Positions 52,782-61,642 of a DNA stretch of 64,000 nucleotides are shown here, in pieces (position 1 is the first letter of the stretch; the number at the start of each line of letters is the position of its first letter). This DNA comes from Shinella yambaruensis. GTDB taxonomy: Bacteria; Pseudomonadota; Alphaproteobacteria; Rhizobiales; Rhizobiaceae. The stretch lies in NCBI RefSeq assembly GCF_022899355.1, contig NZ_JALJCK010000014.1, positions 122,753-186,752 of the forward strand, written 5' to 3'. Position numbers and translations under genes: made by a program. The notes below the pieces were generated by a model. That model saw nothing but the letters and a program-made list of their open reading frames with translations, did no database searches and was not told the DNA's origin.

Positions 52782-55148
52782 TCACACTTTTCCTGGAATT
52801 GCTCGGGCCGCCTTGAGGCGTTCGATCGCCATCAGCACGCGCTCGGGCGTCGCAGGGGCGTCGAGCCGCGGGCAGATCCTGTGGTCCGCCACGCTCGCCA
52901 CCGCGTCCGACAGCGCATGCAGCACGGCAAGGCCGAGCGGCAGCGGCGGCTCGCCCACCGCCTTGGAACGGTGGATCGTCGGCTCATAGGCTTCCGACCA
53001 GTCGGTCAGCGCCACGTTGAAGATCTTCGGGCGATCCGAGGCGAGCGGGATCTTGTAGGTGGAGGGTGCGTGGGTGCGCAGCCGCCCCTTGCCGTCCCAC
53101 CACAGTTCCTCCGTGGTCAGCCAGCCCATGCCCTGGATGAAGCCGCCCTCGACCTGGCCGATGTCGATGACCTTGTTCAGCGACCGGCCGGTATCGTGCA
53201 GGATGTCGGTGCGCTCGACGACATATTCGCCGGTCAGCGTATCGACCGAGACCTCCGAGCAGGCCGCGCCATAGGCATAGTAGTAGAAGGCGTGGCCCCG
53301 GCCTTTCGAGCGGTCCCAGTGGATCTTCGGCGTCTTGTAGAAGCCGGCCGCCGAGAGCTGGACGCGGGCCATGTAGGCCTTCTTCACAAGATCGTTGAAG
53401 GCCATCTCGGCATTGCCGATGCGCACCCGGTTCGGCAGGAAGACGACTTGGTCGCGCGGCACCTGATGGCTTTCCGCGGCGAAATCGATCAGCCGGTCCT
53501 TGATCTGGCGCGCCGCGTTCTGCGCCGCCATGCCGTTGAGGTCGGCGCCGGACGAAGCCGCCGTCGGCGAGGTGTTCGGCACCTTGGCCGTCGTCGTCGC
53601 CGTGATCTTCACCCGGTCGAGATCGATCTGGAACTCTTCCGCCACCACCTGCGCCACCTTCAGGTGCAGGCCCTGGCCCATTTCCGTGCCGCCATGGTTC
53701 ATGTGCACGGAACCGTCCGTGTAGACATGCACCAGCGCGCCGGCCTGGTTGGATTCCGTCTTGGTGAAGGAGATGCCGAACTTGACCGGCGTCAGCGCGA
53801 GGCCGCGCTTGACAATGCGGCTCTTCGCGTTGAACGCGCGGATCGCCTCGCGCCGGCCGGCATAGTCGGCGCTTTCCTCAAGCTCCGCGACGATACGCTG
53901 GATGATGCAGTCCTCCACCTTCTGGTGGTAGGGCGTGAGGTTGCGGGTCCCCTCGACGCCCATCGCGTCGTAGAAGTTCAGCTTGCGGATCTCGAGCGGG
54001 TCCTTGCCGACGGCGAAGGCCACCTCGTCGATGACGCGCTCGGCGCCCACCATGCCCTGCGGGCCGCCGAAGCCGCGGAAGGCGGTGTTCGAGACGGTGT
54101 TGGTGTGCAGGAGCGCCGTCCTGGCGTGCACATGCGGGAAGAAATAGGCATTGTCGCAGTGGAACAGCGCGCGGTCGCCCACCGGACCGGAGAGGTCCGC
54201 CGAGAAACCGGCCCGGAGCGCGAAGGTGTAGTCGATGCCGAGGATGCGGCCCTCGTCGTCGAAGCCGACATCGTAGTCGATGGCGAAATCGTGCCGCTTG
54301 CCGGTCGCCACCATGTCCTCGTCGCGGTCGAGCCGGAGCTTGACGGCGCGGCTCAGCTTCTTGGCGGCGATGGCGGCGAGCGCGGCGCACTGGTTGGCCT
54401 GGGTCTCCTTGCCGCCGAAGCCGCCGCCCATGCGGCGCACCTCCACGGTCACGGCATGGCTCGGCACGCCGAGCGCGTGGGCGACGAGATGCTGCGTCTC
54501 GCTCGGCCCCTGGGTGGAGCAGTAGACGGTGACCTCGTCGTCCTCGCCCGGCACGGCGAGCGAGACCTGGCCTTCGAGATAGAAATGGTCCTGTCCGCCG
54601 AGCCGCATGCGGCCCTTCACCCGGCGCGGCGCACTGTCGAGGGCGGCGGCCGCATCGCCGCGCTTCAGCGTCAGCGGCGGAAAGACCTGGCGGTGCGTCT
54701 TCTGGTCGAGGTCCCAGATGTCGATATTGGCGGGCAGCTCCTCGTATTCGACCCTGGCGAGGCGCGCGGCGCGGCGGGCCTCCTCGCGCGTCTCAGCGAT
54801 CACGCAGAAGATCGGCTGGCCGTGGAACTCCACCTTGCCGGCGGCGAGCACGGGATCGTCGTGCATGCCGGACGGCGAGATGTCGTTGTCGCCGGGAATG
54901 TCCTCGTGGGTCAGCACGTCGACGACGCCGGGGGCGGCGCGTACGGCCGAAAGGTCGAGGGATTTCACGACGCCATGGGCGACGGTTGAAAGGCCGAGGC
55001 CGGCATGCAGCGTGCCGGCGGGCTCGGTGATGTCGTCGATATAGACGGCCGTGCCGGCGACGTGCTTGTGTGCGGAATCGTGGCGCGGGCTCGCATGCAC
55101 GCCGCCGGTGATCTTTTCCGCCTTGAGGTCTGGAGTGTGCTTGTTCAT
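52782..55148 (-). CDS. xdhB: Xanthine dehydrogenase, molybdopterin-binding subunit
   Basis: Large subunit, 788 aa, carrying the Moco active site that hydroxylates hypoxanthine and xanthine to urate. The N-terminal a/b hammerhead domain (about 30-140) has GTAVYIDDITEPAGTLHAG. Moco-site motifs are GGFGGKETQ (about 245), AFRGFGGPQGM (about 350), NHGGTEMGQGLHLKVAQV (about 485) and the catalytic Glu in KAVGEPPLPLG near the C-terminus. It lies 3 bases after xdhA. The bacterial split XdhA/XdhB arrangement is retained. Confidence 0.96.
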   Translation of the reverse strand: MNKHTPDLKAEKITGGVHASPRHDSAHKHVAGTAVYIDDITEPAGTLHAGLGLSTVAHGVVKSLDLSAVRAAPGVVDVLTHEDIPGDNDISPSGMHDDPVLAAGKVEFHGQPIFCVIAETREEARRAARLARVEYEELPANIDIWDLDQKTHRQVFPPLTLKRGDAAAALDSAPRRVKGRMRLGGQDHFYLEGQVSLAVPGEDDEVTVYCSTQGPSETQHLVAHALGVPSHAVTVEVRRMGGGFGGKETQANQCAALAAIAAKKLSRAVKLRLDRDEDMVATGKRHDFAIDYDVGFDDEGRILGIDYTFALRAGFSADLSGPVGDRALFHCDNAYFFPHVHARTALLHTNTVSNTAFRGFGGPQGMVGAERVIDEVAFAVGKDPLEIRKLNFYDAMGVEGTRNLTPYHQKVEDCIIQRIVAELEESADYAGRREAIRAFNAKSRIVKRGLALTPVKFGISFTKTESNQAGALVHVYTDGSVHMNHGGTEMGQGLHLKVAQVVAEEFQIDLDRVKITATTTAKVPNTSPTAASSGADLNGMAAQNAARQIKDRLIDFAAESHQVPRDQVVFLPNRVRIGNAEMAFNDLVKKAYMARVQLSAAGFYKTPKIHWDRSKGRGHAFYYYAYGAACSEVSVDTLTGEYVVERTDILHDTGRSLNKVIDIGQVEGGFIQGMGWLTTEELWWDGKGRLRTHAPSTYKIPLASDRPKIFNVALTDWSEAYEPTIHRSKAVGEPPLPLGLAVLHALSDAVASVADHRICPRLDAPATPERVLMAIERLKAARAIPGKV

Positions 55149-55151
55149 GGC

Positions 55152-56636
55152 TTACGCAGCCTCGTATCTGGACACCTGCGCTTGCTCCGCGCTGGTCGTC
55201 GTTTCCACATAGAACCGCAGGAGCAGGTTCCTGGCCACCATCGCGCGGTATTCCGCGGTCGCGCGCATGTCGGTCAGCGGCGTGTAGTCCGCGGCATATT
55301 TCGCCATGGCCGCTTCCACCGTCGCCTCGGTCCAGCTCTGGCCGAGCAGCGCCTTCTCGACGGCGAAGGCGCGCTTCGGCGTCGCCGCCATGCCGCCATA
55401 GGCGATGGTGATGGCGGCGACCGTGCCGTCGGCGGCAAGCGCCAGGCGGAAGGCGCCGAGCGTTGCGGTAATGTCCTCGTCGCGGCGCTTGGTCACCTTG
55501 TAGACGGCGAACTTTTCCGCCGCGGGAGGAACGGGCACCGTAAGGGATTCCACGAATTCGCCGGGCTGGCGGTCCTGCTTGCCATAGGCGATGAAGAAAT
55601 CCTCGAGCGGGATGGTGCGCCGTTCCGCGCCCTTGCGCAAGGTCACCGACGCGCCGAGCGCGATCAGCGCCGGCGGCGTGTCGCCGATCGGCGAGCCGTT
55701 GGCGACATTGCCGCCGATCGTGCCCATGTTGCGCACCTGCTGGCCGCCGATGCGGGTGATGAGCGGGCCGAGCGCCGGAATGTGCCGCGAGAGCGTCGCG
55801 ATGGCCTCGCTATAGGTAACGCCCGCGCCAAGGGTGATCACATCGTCCTTTACCGTGATCGCCTTCATCTCCTGGAGGCCGGCGATGAAGACGACCGGCG
55901 TGATGTCGCGCATGTGCTTGGTGACCCACAGGCCGACATCGGTGGAGCCGGCCACCACCGTAGCGGCGGGTTCGGCCTCCAGCACGGCGGCGAAATCATC
56001 GAGGTTCGCCGGCACGACGAACCGCTTCTTGCCCTCGCCGATCTCGACGCGCGCGCCGTCGGCAAGCGCCTTGAGGCGCGCAATCATCGCCTGGCGTTCG
56101 GCAAGCAGCGGGTCCTTCTCCGTGCCGCCATAGCTGGAAATGGCGCGGGCCGCGCGCAGGATCGGCTCGTAGCCGGTGCAGCGACAGAGATTGCCCTGCA
56201 GCGCCGTCTCGATCTCCTGGTCGGTCGGGTTGGGCGACTGCATCCACAGCGCATAGAGCGACATGACGAAGCCCGGCGTGCAGAAGCCGCATTGCGAGCC
56301 GTGGTAATCCACCATGGCCTGCTGCACGGGATGCAGGCGGCCGTCGCCGGCGGCGAGATGCTCGACCGTGACGACATGACAGCCGTCCAGCGAGCCGAGG
56401 AAGCGGATGCAGGCATTGACGCCCTCGTAGACAAGGCCGCCCTCGGGCGTCAGCCGGCCCACCAGCACCGTGCAGGCGCCGCAGTCGCCCTCGGCGCACC
56501 CTTCCTTGGTGCCCTTGAGCAGGCGCGCGAGGCGCAGCCAGTCGAGCAGCGTCTGGTCCGGCGCGACGTCGCTGAGCGCGACGTCGCGGCCATTGAGGAT
56601 GAAGTGCAGTTCCGAGCGGATGTTGGCGGCCGCCAT
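55152..56636 (-). CDS. xdhA: Xanthine dehydrogenase, FeS/FAD subunit
   Basis: Small subunit, 494 aa, passing electrons from Moco to NAD. The plant-type 2Fe-2S site has Cys47, 52, 55 and 76; the second cluster has Cys116, 119, 151 and 153 (QCGFCTPGFVMSLYAL and LCRCTGYEPIL). The FAD domain (about 190-390) has AATVVAGSTDVGLWVTK and GTIGGNVANGSPIGD. The CO-dehydrogenase C-terminal domain follows. ATG at 56636 lies 3 bases after the hiuH stop, so hiuH-xdhA-xdhB are tightly packed. Confidence 0.96.
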   Translation of the reverse strand: MAAANIRSELHFILNGRDVALSDVAPDQTLLDWLRLARLLKGTKEGCAEGDCGACTVLVGRLTPEGGLVYEGVNACIRFLGSLDGCHVVTVEHLAAGDGRLHPVQQAMVDYHGSQCGFCTPGFVMSLYALWMQSPNPTDQEIETALQGNLCRCTGYEPILRAARAISSYGGTEKDPLLAERQAMIARLKALADGARVEIGEGKKRFVVPANLDDFAAVLEAEPAATVVAGSTDVGLWVTKHMRDITPVVFIAGLQEMKAITVKDDVITLGAGVTYSEAIATLSRHIPALGPLITRIGGQQVRNMGTIGGNVANGSPIGDTPPALIALGASVTLRKGAERRTIPLEDFFIAYGKQDRQPGEFVESLTVPVPPAAEKFAVYKVTKRRDEDITATLGAFRLALAADGTVAAITIAYGGMAATPKRAFAVEKALLGQSWTEATVEAAMAKYAADYTPLTDMRATAEYRAMVARNLLLRFYVETTTSAEQAQVSRYEAA

Positions 56637-56639
56637 GGC

Positions 56640-57005
56640 TTAGCTCCCGCGGTAGGTGGAATAGCTGAAGGGCGAGACGAGCAACGGTACATGGTAGTGC
56701 ACGCCCTCGTCGGCAAGGCCGAAGCGGATCGGGATGATGTCGAGGAACATCGGGCCATCCCCCGTGCGGCCGAGATAATCGCCGGCGTGGAAGCGCAGCT
56801 CGTAGGTGCCGGCCTTCATCGTCTCGCCGGCCAAGAGCGGCGCATCGCAGCGGCCGTCGTCGTTCGTCTCGGTGGTCTTGAGAAGGTGCAGCGTGTCGCC
56901 CTCCACCCTATAGAGATCGATGCGCAGACCTTCCGCCGGCTTGCCGCGCGCCGTGTCCAGCACATGGGTCGTGAGGCGGCCGGCCCCTTGCGAATGAGTT
57001 TGCAT
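56640..57005 (-). CDS. uraH: 5-hydroxyisourate hydrolase (HIUase)
   Basis: Transthyretin-like hydrolase, 121 aa, opening 5-hydroxyisourate to OHCU. The three family signatures are present: [17 protein letters not shown] at the N-terminus, the Arg in GLRIDLYRV and the C-terminal [18 protein letters not shown] with the YRGS tetrapeptide. ATG at 57005 follows GGAGGAAAG. First gene of the xdh operon and divergent from puuE-uraD, so product and consumer genes flank one promoter region. Confidence 0.96.
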   Translation of the reverse strand: MQTHSQGAGRLTTHVLDTARGKPAEGLRIDLYRVEGDTLHLLKTTETNDDGRCDAPLLAGETMKAGTYELRFHAGDYLGRTGDGPMFLDIIPIRFGLADEGVHYHVPLLVSPFSYSTYRGS

Positions 57006-57167
57006 GTCTTTCCTCCCGAACACAGCGCTCCGATAATCACTATCCACCAGCCCCCTGCCACTGAAAAGCAGCAGGATCGTTCGAGACTTTCAAAATTTCC
57101 GTGGGGAATGGCGCAGCCGATTTGCGGTTAGAAATTCCGCATCGAAAACGTTTGGAGGAGCGTTCCC

Positions 57168-58586
57168 ATGCGATATTGCCGTGACATGCACGGATATGGA
57201 CAGACACCGCCGGCCGCCCGGTGGCCGGGCGAGGCGCGCGTCGCCGTGCAGTTCGTGCTGAACTACGAGGAGGGCGGCGAGAATTGCGTGCTGCATGGCG
57301 ATGCGGCATCCGAGGCCTTTCTCTCCGAGATCGTCGGCGCCGCCCAGTGGCCGGGCCAGCGCCACTGGAACATGGAATCGATCTACGAATACGGCGCGCG
57401 CGCCGGCTTCTGGCGCCTGCATCGGCTTTTGACCGAAAAGAACGTGCCCGTCACGGTCTACGGCGTCGCCACCGCGCTCCGCCGTTCGCCCACCCAGGTG
57501 GCCGCCATGCTGGAGGCCGGCTGGGAGATCGCCTCGCACGGCCTCAAATGGGTCGAGCACAAGGACATGACGGCGGAGGACGAACGCACCGCCATCGCCG
57601 AGGCGATCCGCCTGCACACGCTCGTCACCGGCGAGCGGCCGCGTGGCTGGTATACCGGCCGCTGTTCGGTGAACACCGTCGATCTCGTCGCCGAAGCGGG
57701 CGGCTTCGCCTATATCTCCGACACCTATTCCGACGACCTGCCCTACTGGTACGAGCACGGCGGCCGGCAGCAGCTCATCATCCCCTATACGCTCGACGCC
57801 AACGACATGCGTTTCGCGACGCCCCAGGGCTTCAACAGCGGCGACCAGTTCTTCAGCTACCTGAAGGACAGCTTCGATGCGCTCTACGCGGAAGGCGCCA
57901 AGGGCAGCCCGAAAATGATGAGCATCGGCCTGCACTGCCGCCTGATCGGCCGGCCGGGCCGCGTCATGGCGCTCGCCCGCTTCATCGACTATGTGCAGAG
58001 CCACGAGAAGGTCTGGATCGCGCGGCGCGTCGACATCGCCGAGCACTGGGCGAAGACCCATCCGCCGCAGCCGCCGGCCGAGCGCCCCTCGCAGATGACC
58101 GAAGAGGCCTTCGTCGCGCGTTTCGGCGGCGTGTTCGAACATTCCGACTGGGTCGCCCGCCGCGCCTTCGCCGACGAACTTTCGCCGGCGAACGACACGG
58201 CGACCGGCCTTGCCGCCGCCCTCACCTTCCAGTTCCGCGCGGCCAGCGATGCCGAGCGGCTTCGCGTGCTCGTCGCCCACCCGGACCTTGCCGGCAAGCT
58301 GGCCCAGGCAAAACGCCTTACCGCGAGCTCCACCGAGGAACAGGCCTCCGCCGGCCTCGACGCGCTGACCGACGCGGAGCGCGCCCGCTTCACCGAATTG
58401 AACGAGGCCTATGTGAGGAAATTCGGCTTCCCGTTCATCATCGCCGTGCGCGACAACACGAAGGCCGGCATCCTCGCCGCCTTCGAGGCCCGCATCGGCA
58501 ACGACCGCGACACCGAGCTTGCCACCGCCTGCCGGCAGGTGGAGCGCATCGCGCTGCTGCGGCTCAAAGCCATGCTGCCGGCCTGA
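57168..58586 (+). CDS. puuE-uraD: Fused allantoinase (PuuE) and OHCU decarboxylase (UraD)
   Basis: Two-domain protein of 472 aa. Residues about 1-305 are a polysaccharide-deacetylase-like allantoinase (PuuE): VQFVLNYEEGGENCVLHGD, SIYEYGARAGFWRL, WEIASHGLKWVEHKDM and MSIGLHCRLIGRPGR. Residues about 310-470 are OHCU decarboxylase: FGGVFEHSDWVARRAF, LVAHPDLAGKLAQAKRLTASSTEEQASAGLD (catalytic His and Glu) and FGFPFIIAVRD. One chain thus makes S-allantoin and opens it to allantoate. ATG at 57168. It leads the operon puuE/uraD-alc-allA. Confidence 0.95.
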   Translation: MRYCRDMHGYGQTPPAARWPGEARVAVQFVLNYEEGGENCVLHGDAASEAFLSEIVGAAQWPGQRHWNMESIYEYGARAGFWRLHRLLTEKNVPVTVYGVATALRRSPTQVAAMLEAGWEIASHGLKWVEHKDMTAEDERTAIAEAIRLHTLVTGERPRGWYTGRCSVNTVDLVAEAGGFAYISDTYSDDLPYWYEHGGRQQLIIPYTLDANDMRFATPQGFNSGDQFFSYLKDSFDALYAEGAKGSPKMMSIGLHCRLIGRPGRVMALARFIDYVQSHEKVWIARRVDIAEHWAKTHPPQPPAERPSQMTEEAFVARFGGVFEHSDWVARRAFADELSPANDTATGLAAALTFQFRAASDAERLRVLVAHPDLAGKLAQAKRLTASSTEEQASAGLDALTDAERARFTELNEAYVRKFGFPFIIAVRDNTKAGILAAFEARIGNDRDTELATACRQVERIALLRLKAMLPA

Positions 58587-58596
58587 GAGCGGAACC

Positions 58597-59613
58597 ATGT
58601 CGACCGGCGCCCTGCCCGCCTTCACGCGCGGAACGATCAACCTTGCCTCGGCGGGCCTCGGGGCAAGGGCCATCTTCGCGACGGACGAGTTCTTCGGGCC
58701 GCTGTCGCGCCTGCTGGCCGATGAACCCGCGGTCTACCGGCCGGGCGTCTACGACGACAACGGCAAATGGATGGACGGCTGGGAAACCCGCCGCCGCCGG
58801 GGACCCGGCCACGACCATGCCGTCATCGCGCTGGCAACGCCCGGCCGCATCCGCGGCTTCGACGTCGATACGGCCCATTTCACCGGCAACTTCCCGACGG
58901 CCTGCGCCATCGAGGCCTGCCATGCGCCGGAAGGGCCGGATGTACGGACATCCTGGACGGCGGTGCTGGGTCCAAGCCCGCTCGGGCCAGGCGCCCAGCA
59001 TTTCTTCGACTGCGGCGACGACGGGCTCTACAGCCATGTGCGGCTGCGCATCTATCCCGACGGCGGCGTGGCGCGGCTGCGCGTCTACGGCAAGCCGGTG
59101 CTTGACCGGACGGCGATCGGCGGCGAGCCGATCGACCTTGCGGCGGCGCTCGCCGGCGGAGAGGTCGTCGCGCTTTCGAACGGGCATTACGGCCACCAGC
59201 GCTTGCTCGCGCCCGGCCGCGGCATCAATATGGGTGACGGCTGGGAGACCAGCCGCCGCCGCGTGCCCGGCCACGAATGGATCGTGGTCAGGCTCGCAGC
59301 ACGGGCGACGATCGAAAGCATCGTCGTCGATACCGCCCATTTCAAGGGCAACTACCCGGATGCCTGCTCCCTGCAGGCCGCCGACCTGACGGGCACGACG
59401 GGGGACCTCCCCACCCTTGTCACCGCCGCGTCGATGTTCTGGCAGGAGATCCTGCCCGAGCAGAAGCTCGCCCCCGACCGCATCCATACGTTCGGCGGCA
59501 CTCTCGTGAAACGGGCGGGTGCCGTGACGCATGTCCGCCTGAACATCCATCCGGACGGCGGCGTGAGCCGCCTGCGTGTTTTTGGCCATCCGGCCGAGGG
59601 AGGAAAGACATGA
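58597..59613 (+). CDS. alc: Allantoicase
   Basis: Allantoate amidinohydrolase of the Alc family, 338 aa, releasing urea and ureidoglycolate. The protein is an internal tandem: MDGWETRRRRGPGHDHAVIAL with VDTAHFTGNFPTACAIEAC in the first half and GDGWETSRRRVPGHEWIVVRL with VDTAHFKGNYPDACSLQA in the second; both halves end in a HVRL-IYPDGGVxRLRVxG strand. ATG at 58597, 10 bases after the puuE-uraD stop. Its TGA overlaps the allA ATG. Confidence 0.95.
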   Translation: MSTGALPAFTRGTINLASAGLGARAIFATDEFFGPLSRLLADEPAVYRPGVYDDNGKWMDGWETRRRRGPGHDHAVIALATPGRIRGFDVDTAHFTGNFPTACAIEACHAPEGPDVRTSWTAVLGPSPLGPGAQHFFDCGDDGLYSHVRLRIYPDGGVARLRVYGKPVLDRTAIGGEPIDLAAALAGGEVVALSNGHYGHQRLLAPGRGINMGDGWETSRRRVPGHEWIVVRLAARATIESIVVDTAHFKGNYPDACSLQAADLTGTTGDLPTLVTAASMFWQEILPEQKLAPDRIHTFGGTLVKRAGAVTHVRLNIHPDGGVSRLRVFGHPAEGGKT

Positions 59614-60095
59614 AGACCATCGAGATCAAGCCGCTCACCCGCGAGGCCTTCGCGCCCTTCGGCCAGGTGATCGAGCGGGAAGGCGCGCATACCTTCCCGA
59701 TCAATGCGGGCAAGTGCACCCGTTACCATGACCTCGCCAATATCGAGACGACGGGCGAGAAGGCCCGGCCGATGATCAGCCTCCTGCGCGGCGAGCCCTA
59801 TCCGCTGCCGCTGGAGTTGACGATGGTCGAGCGCCATCCGCTCGGCAGCCAGGCCTTCATTCCGCTCGGCGACGCCTCCTTCCTCGTCGTCGTCGCCGAG
59901 GAGACGGAGAACGGCCCCGCCGAGCCGATCGCCTTCCGCACCGCGCCCGGCCAGGGCGTCAATATCGGCCGCAATGTCTGGCACGGCATCCTGACGCCGC
60001 TCGACACGGTCTCGGATTTCGCCGTGGTGGACCGCGGCGGCGAGGGCATGAACCTCGAGGAGCATTTCTATGCCGAACCCTTCCTGATCCGCTGA
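59610..60095 (+). CDS. allA: Ureidoglycolate lyase
   Basis: Cupin-like ureidoglycolate lyase of 161 aa, splitting ureidoglycolate into glyoxylate and urea. Motifs: KPLTREAFAPFGQVIE at the N-terminus, ISLLRGEPYPLPLELTMVERHPLGSQAFIPL (about 60-90) and GVNIGRNVWHGILTPL (about 118-132). ATG overlaps the alc stop (ATGA) and GGAGGAAAG precedes it. Last gene of the operon, closed by a strong terminator. Its glyoxylate is the substrate of Gcl encoded 14 kb to the left. Confidence 0.95.
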   Translation: MKTIEIKPLTREAFAPFGQVIEREGAHTFPINAGKCTRYHDLANIETTGEKARPMISLLRGEPYPLPLELTMVERHPLGSQAFIPLGDASFLVVVAEETENGPAEPIAFRTAPGQGVNIGRNVWHGILTPLDTVSDFAVVDRGGEGMNLEEHFYAEPFLIR

Positions 60096-60119
60096 TCCGC
60101 CCACCGGGATCACGGATCC

Positions 60120-60151
60120 GCCGGCCCGCCTCCACGGGCCGGCACTTTTTT
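60120..60151 (+). terminator. Intrinsic terminator after allA
   Basis: GCCGGCCCG (60120-60128) pairs with CGGGCCGGC (60135-60143) around a 6-base loop and is followed by ACTTTTTTA. Strong rho-independent form, 25 bases after the stop. Confidence 0.92.
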
Positions 60152-60158
60152 ATCCTCC

Positions 60159-60178
60159 TTGACAAATTTTCCTGTCAA
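60159..60178. promoter_or_regulatory. Inverted repeat at ArsR-type gene promoter
   Basis: TTGACA-N8-TGTCAA at 60159-60178 lies 15-34 bases before the regulator ATG at 60193. Its left arm is also a perfect -35 hexamer. Likely self-repression site. Confidence 0.5.
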
Positions 60179-60192
60179 TGGAATCCTGCCGC

Positions 60193-60804
60193 ATGCTCGA
60201 TCTCGATATCCTCGACACACCGGCCGCCGCAGCGCTTGCCCTCGACCCGATCAAGGCGCGCCTGCTCGCCGAGCTTTCCGTTCCCGCCTCCGCGGCGACC
60301 CTCGCCGGCCGGGTGGGCCTGACGCGCCAGAAGGTGAACTATCACCTCAAGGCGCTGGAAGACGAGAAGCTGGTGGAACAGGCCGAGGCACGCCGATGGG
60401 GCGGCATCACGGAGCGGCTGATGGTGGCGACGGCGCGATCCTATGTCGTCTCGCCCGCCGCGCTCGGGCCGGTCGGCGCCGATCCCGGCATTTCCGGCGA
60501 CCGGTTTTCGGCAAGCTATCTTGTGGCGCTCGCCGCCCGCATCGTGCGCGAGGTCGGTGCGCTCTGGCGCGGCGCCCGCGCCGCGGACAAGCGGCTTGCC
60601 ACGCTCTCCATCGACGCGACGATCCGCTTCGCCTCCCCCGCCGCGCGCGCCGCCTTCACGGCCGACCTCAGCGAGGCGGTCGCAACCCTCGTCGCCCGCT
60701 ACCACGACGAAAAGGCCCCGGGCGGACGGGCGCACCGGCTGGTGGTCGCCGCCTATCCCGCACCGACAAACCAGGAAAGGAAGTCCGATGCCGACGAAAT
60801 TTGA
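60193..60804 (+). CDS. ArsR-type winged-helix regulator
   Basis: Regulator of 203 aa. The HTH (about 15-75) reads PIKARLLAELSVPASAATLAGRVGLTRQKVNYHLKALEDEKLVEQAEARRWGG, the HTH_20/ArsR pattern. The C-terminal part is less conserved. No metal-binding Cys motif is present, so it is not an arsenic sensor. I prefer ATG 60193; an ATG at 60178 lies in the inverted repeat. It overlaps the next gene (SRPBCC protein) by 17 bases; ArsR-SRPBCC pairs are a frequent two-gene unit. Confidence 0.85.
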   Translation: MLDLDILDTPAAAALALDPIKARLLAELSVPASAATLAGRVGLTRQKVNYHLKALEDEKLVEQAEARRWGGITERLMVATARSYVVSPAALGPVGADPGISGDRFSASYLVALAARIVREVGALWRGARAADKRLATLSIDATIRFASPAARAAFTADLSEAVATLVARYHDEKAPGGRAHRLVVAAYPAPTNQERKSDADEI

Positions 60805-61585
60805 CGCAAGCGGCAAGCGCTGGGTGGAAATGGAGTTTCTCGTCCCCGGCACGCCCGAGGAGGTCTGGCAGGCCATGGCGACCGGGCCCGGCAATGCCGC
60901 CTGGTTCACCCGGGCCGAGATCGAGGAGAAGATCGGCGGCCAGCTGACCTTCCACTTCATGCCGGGGGTCACCTCCGGCGGCACGGTCACCGGCTGGGAG
61001 CCGCCGCACCGCTTCGGCTATGTGGAGGTGGGCTGGGCGGAGAATGCCCCGCCGGTCGCCACCGAGATCTCCATCATCGCCCGCTCGGGCGACCAGTGCC
61101 TCGTGCGCATGGTGCATTCCCTCTTCAGCGCGACGGACGACTGGGACGACCAGATGGAGGGCTTCGAATCCGGCTGGCCCGCCTTCATCGAGGTGCTGCG
61201 GCTCTATCTCGCGCACCATGCCGGCCAACCTGCCGCCTCCTTCCAGCTCTCGGCCGAGGCGACGGGCGAGGCCCTCGTCGTCTGGCGCAAGCTGCTCGAC
61301 GGGCTCGGCCACGAGACGGCCGATGTCGGCGAGAACTGGACCGTCGAAGCCGGCGAGACGTTTTTCGGCGAGGTCGTCGGCGTGCGGCAGGACGACAAGC
61401 AGCGTTATGTCCTCGTGCGCATCGACGGCGAGGCGCCCGGCGTCGGCCTCTTCGGCCTCTACCGCTCGGGCGAGACGATCCGCCTCAGCGTCTGCCGCTT
61501 CTTCTACGGAAAGAGGGCCGCGGAGACGGCCGCGGCAAGCGAGCCGCTCTGGCAGGCCTGGCTCGACGGCGTCGCCAAATCCTGA
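60788..61585 (+). CDS. SRPBCC (AHSA1/CalC-like) domain protein
   Basis: Protein of 265 aa with the START-like hydrophobic-cavity fold. Visible are VEMEFLVPGTPEEVWQAMATGPGNAAWFTRAEIEEKIGGQLTFHF-type N-terminal strands and the terminal-helix segment DDQMEGFESGWPAFIEVLRLYL (about 115-135). A second half (about 140-265) continues with a related fold, so it may hold two SRPBCC copies. ATG at 60788 has GGAAAGGAAG. It is co-transcribed with the overlapping ArsR-type gene. Ligand unknown. Confidence 0.85.
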   Translation: MPTKFDASGKRWVEMEFLVPGTPEEVWQAMATGPGNAAWFTRAEIEEKIGGQLTFHFMPGVTSGGTVTGWEPPHRFGYVEVGWAENAPPVATEISIIARSGDQCLVRMVHSLFSATDDWDDQMEGFESGWPAFIEVLRLYLAHHAGQPAASFQLSAEATGEALVVWRKLLDGLGHETADVGENWTVEAGETFFGEVVGVRQDDKQRYVLVRIDGEAPGVGLFGLYRSGETIRLSVCRFFYGKRAAETAAASEPLWQAWLDGVAKS

Positions 61586-61591
61586 CATGCA

Positions 61592-61622
61592 AAACGGGCC
61601 GCGTTCATCACGCGGCCCGTTT
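61592..61622. terminator. Bidirectional terminator hairpin
   Basis: AAACGGGCCGCG (61592-61603) and CGCGGCCCGTTT (61611-61622) form a 12-bp stem with a 7-base loop between the convergent SRPBCC and permease genes. A/T ends on both sides suit both directions. Confidence 0.8.
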
Positions 61623-61642
61623 CCCGTCGGAGAAAAATCCCC

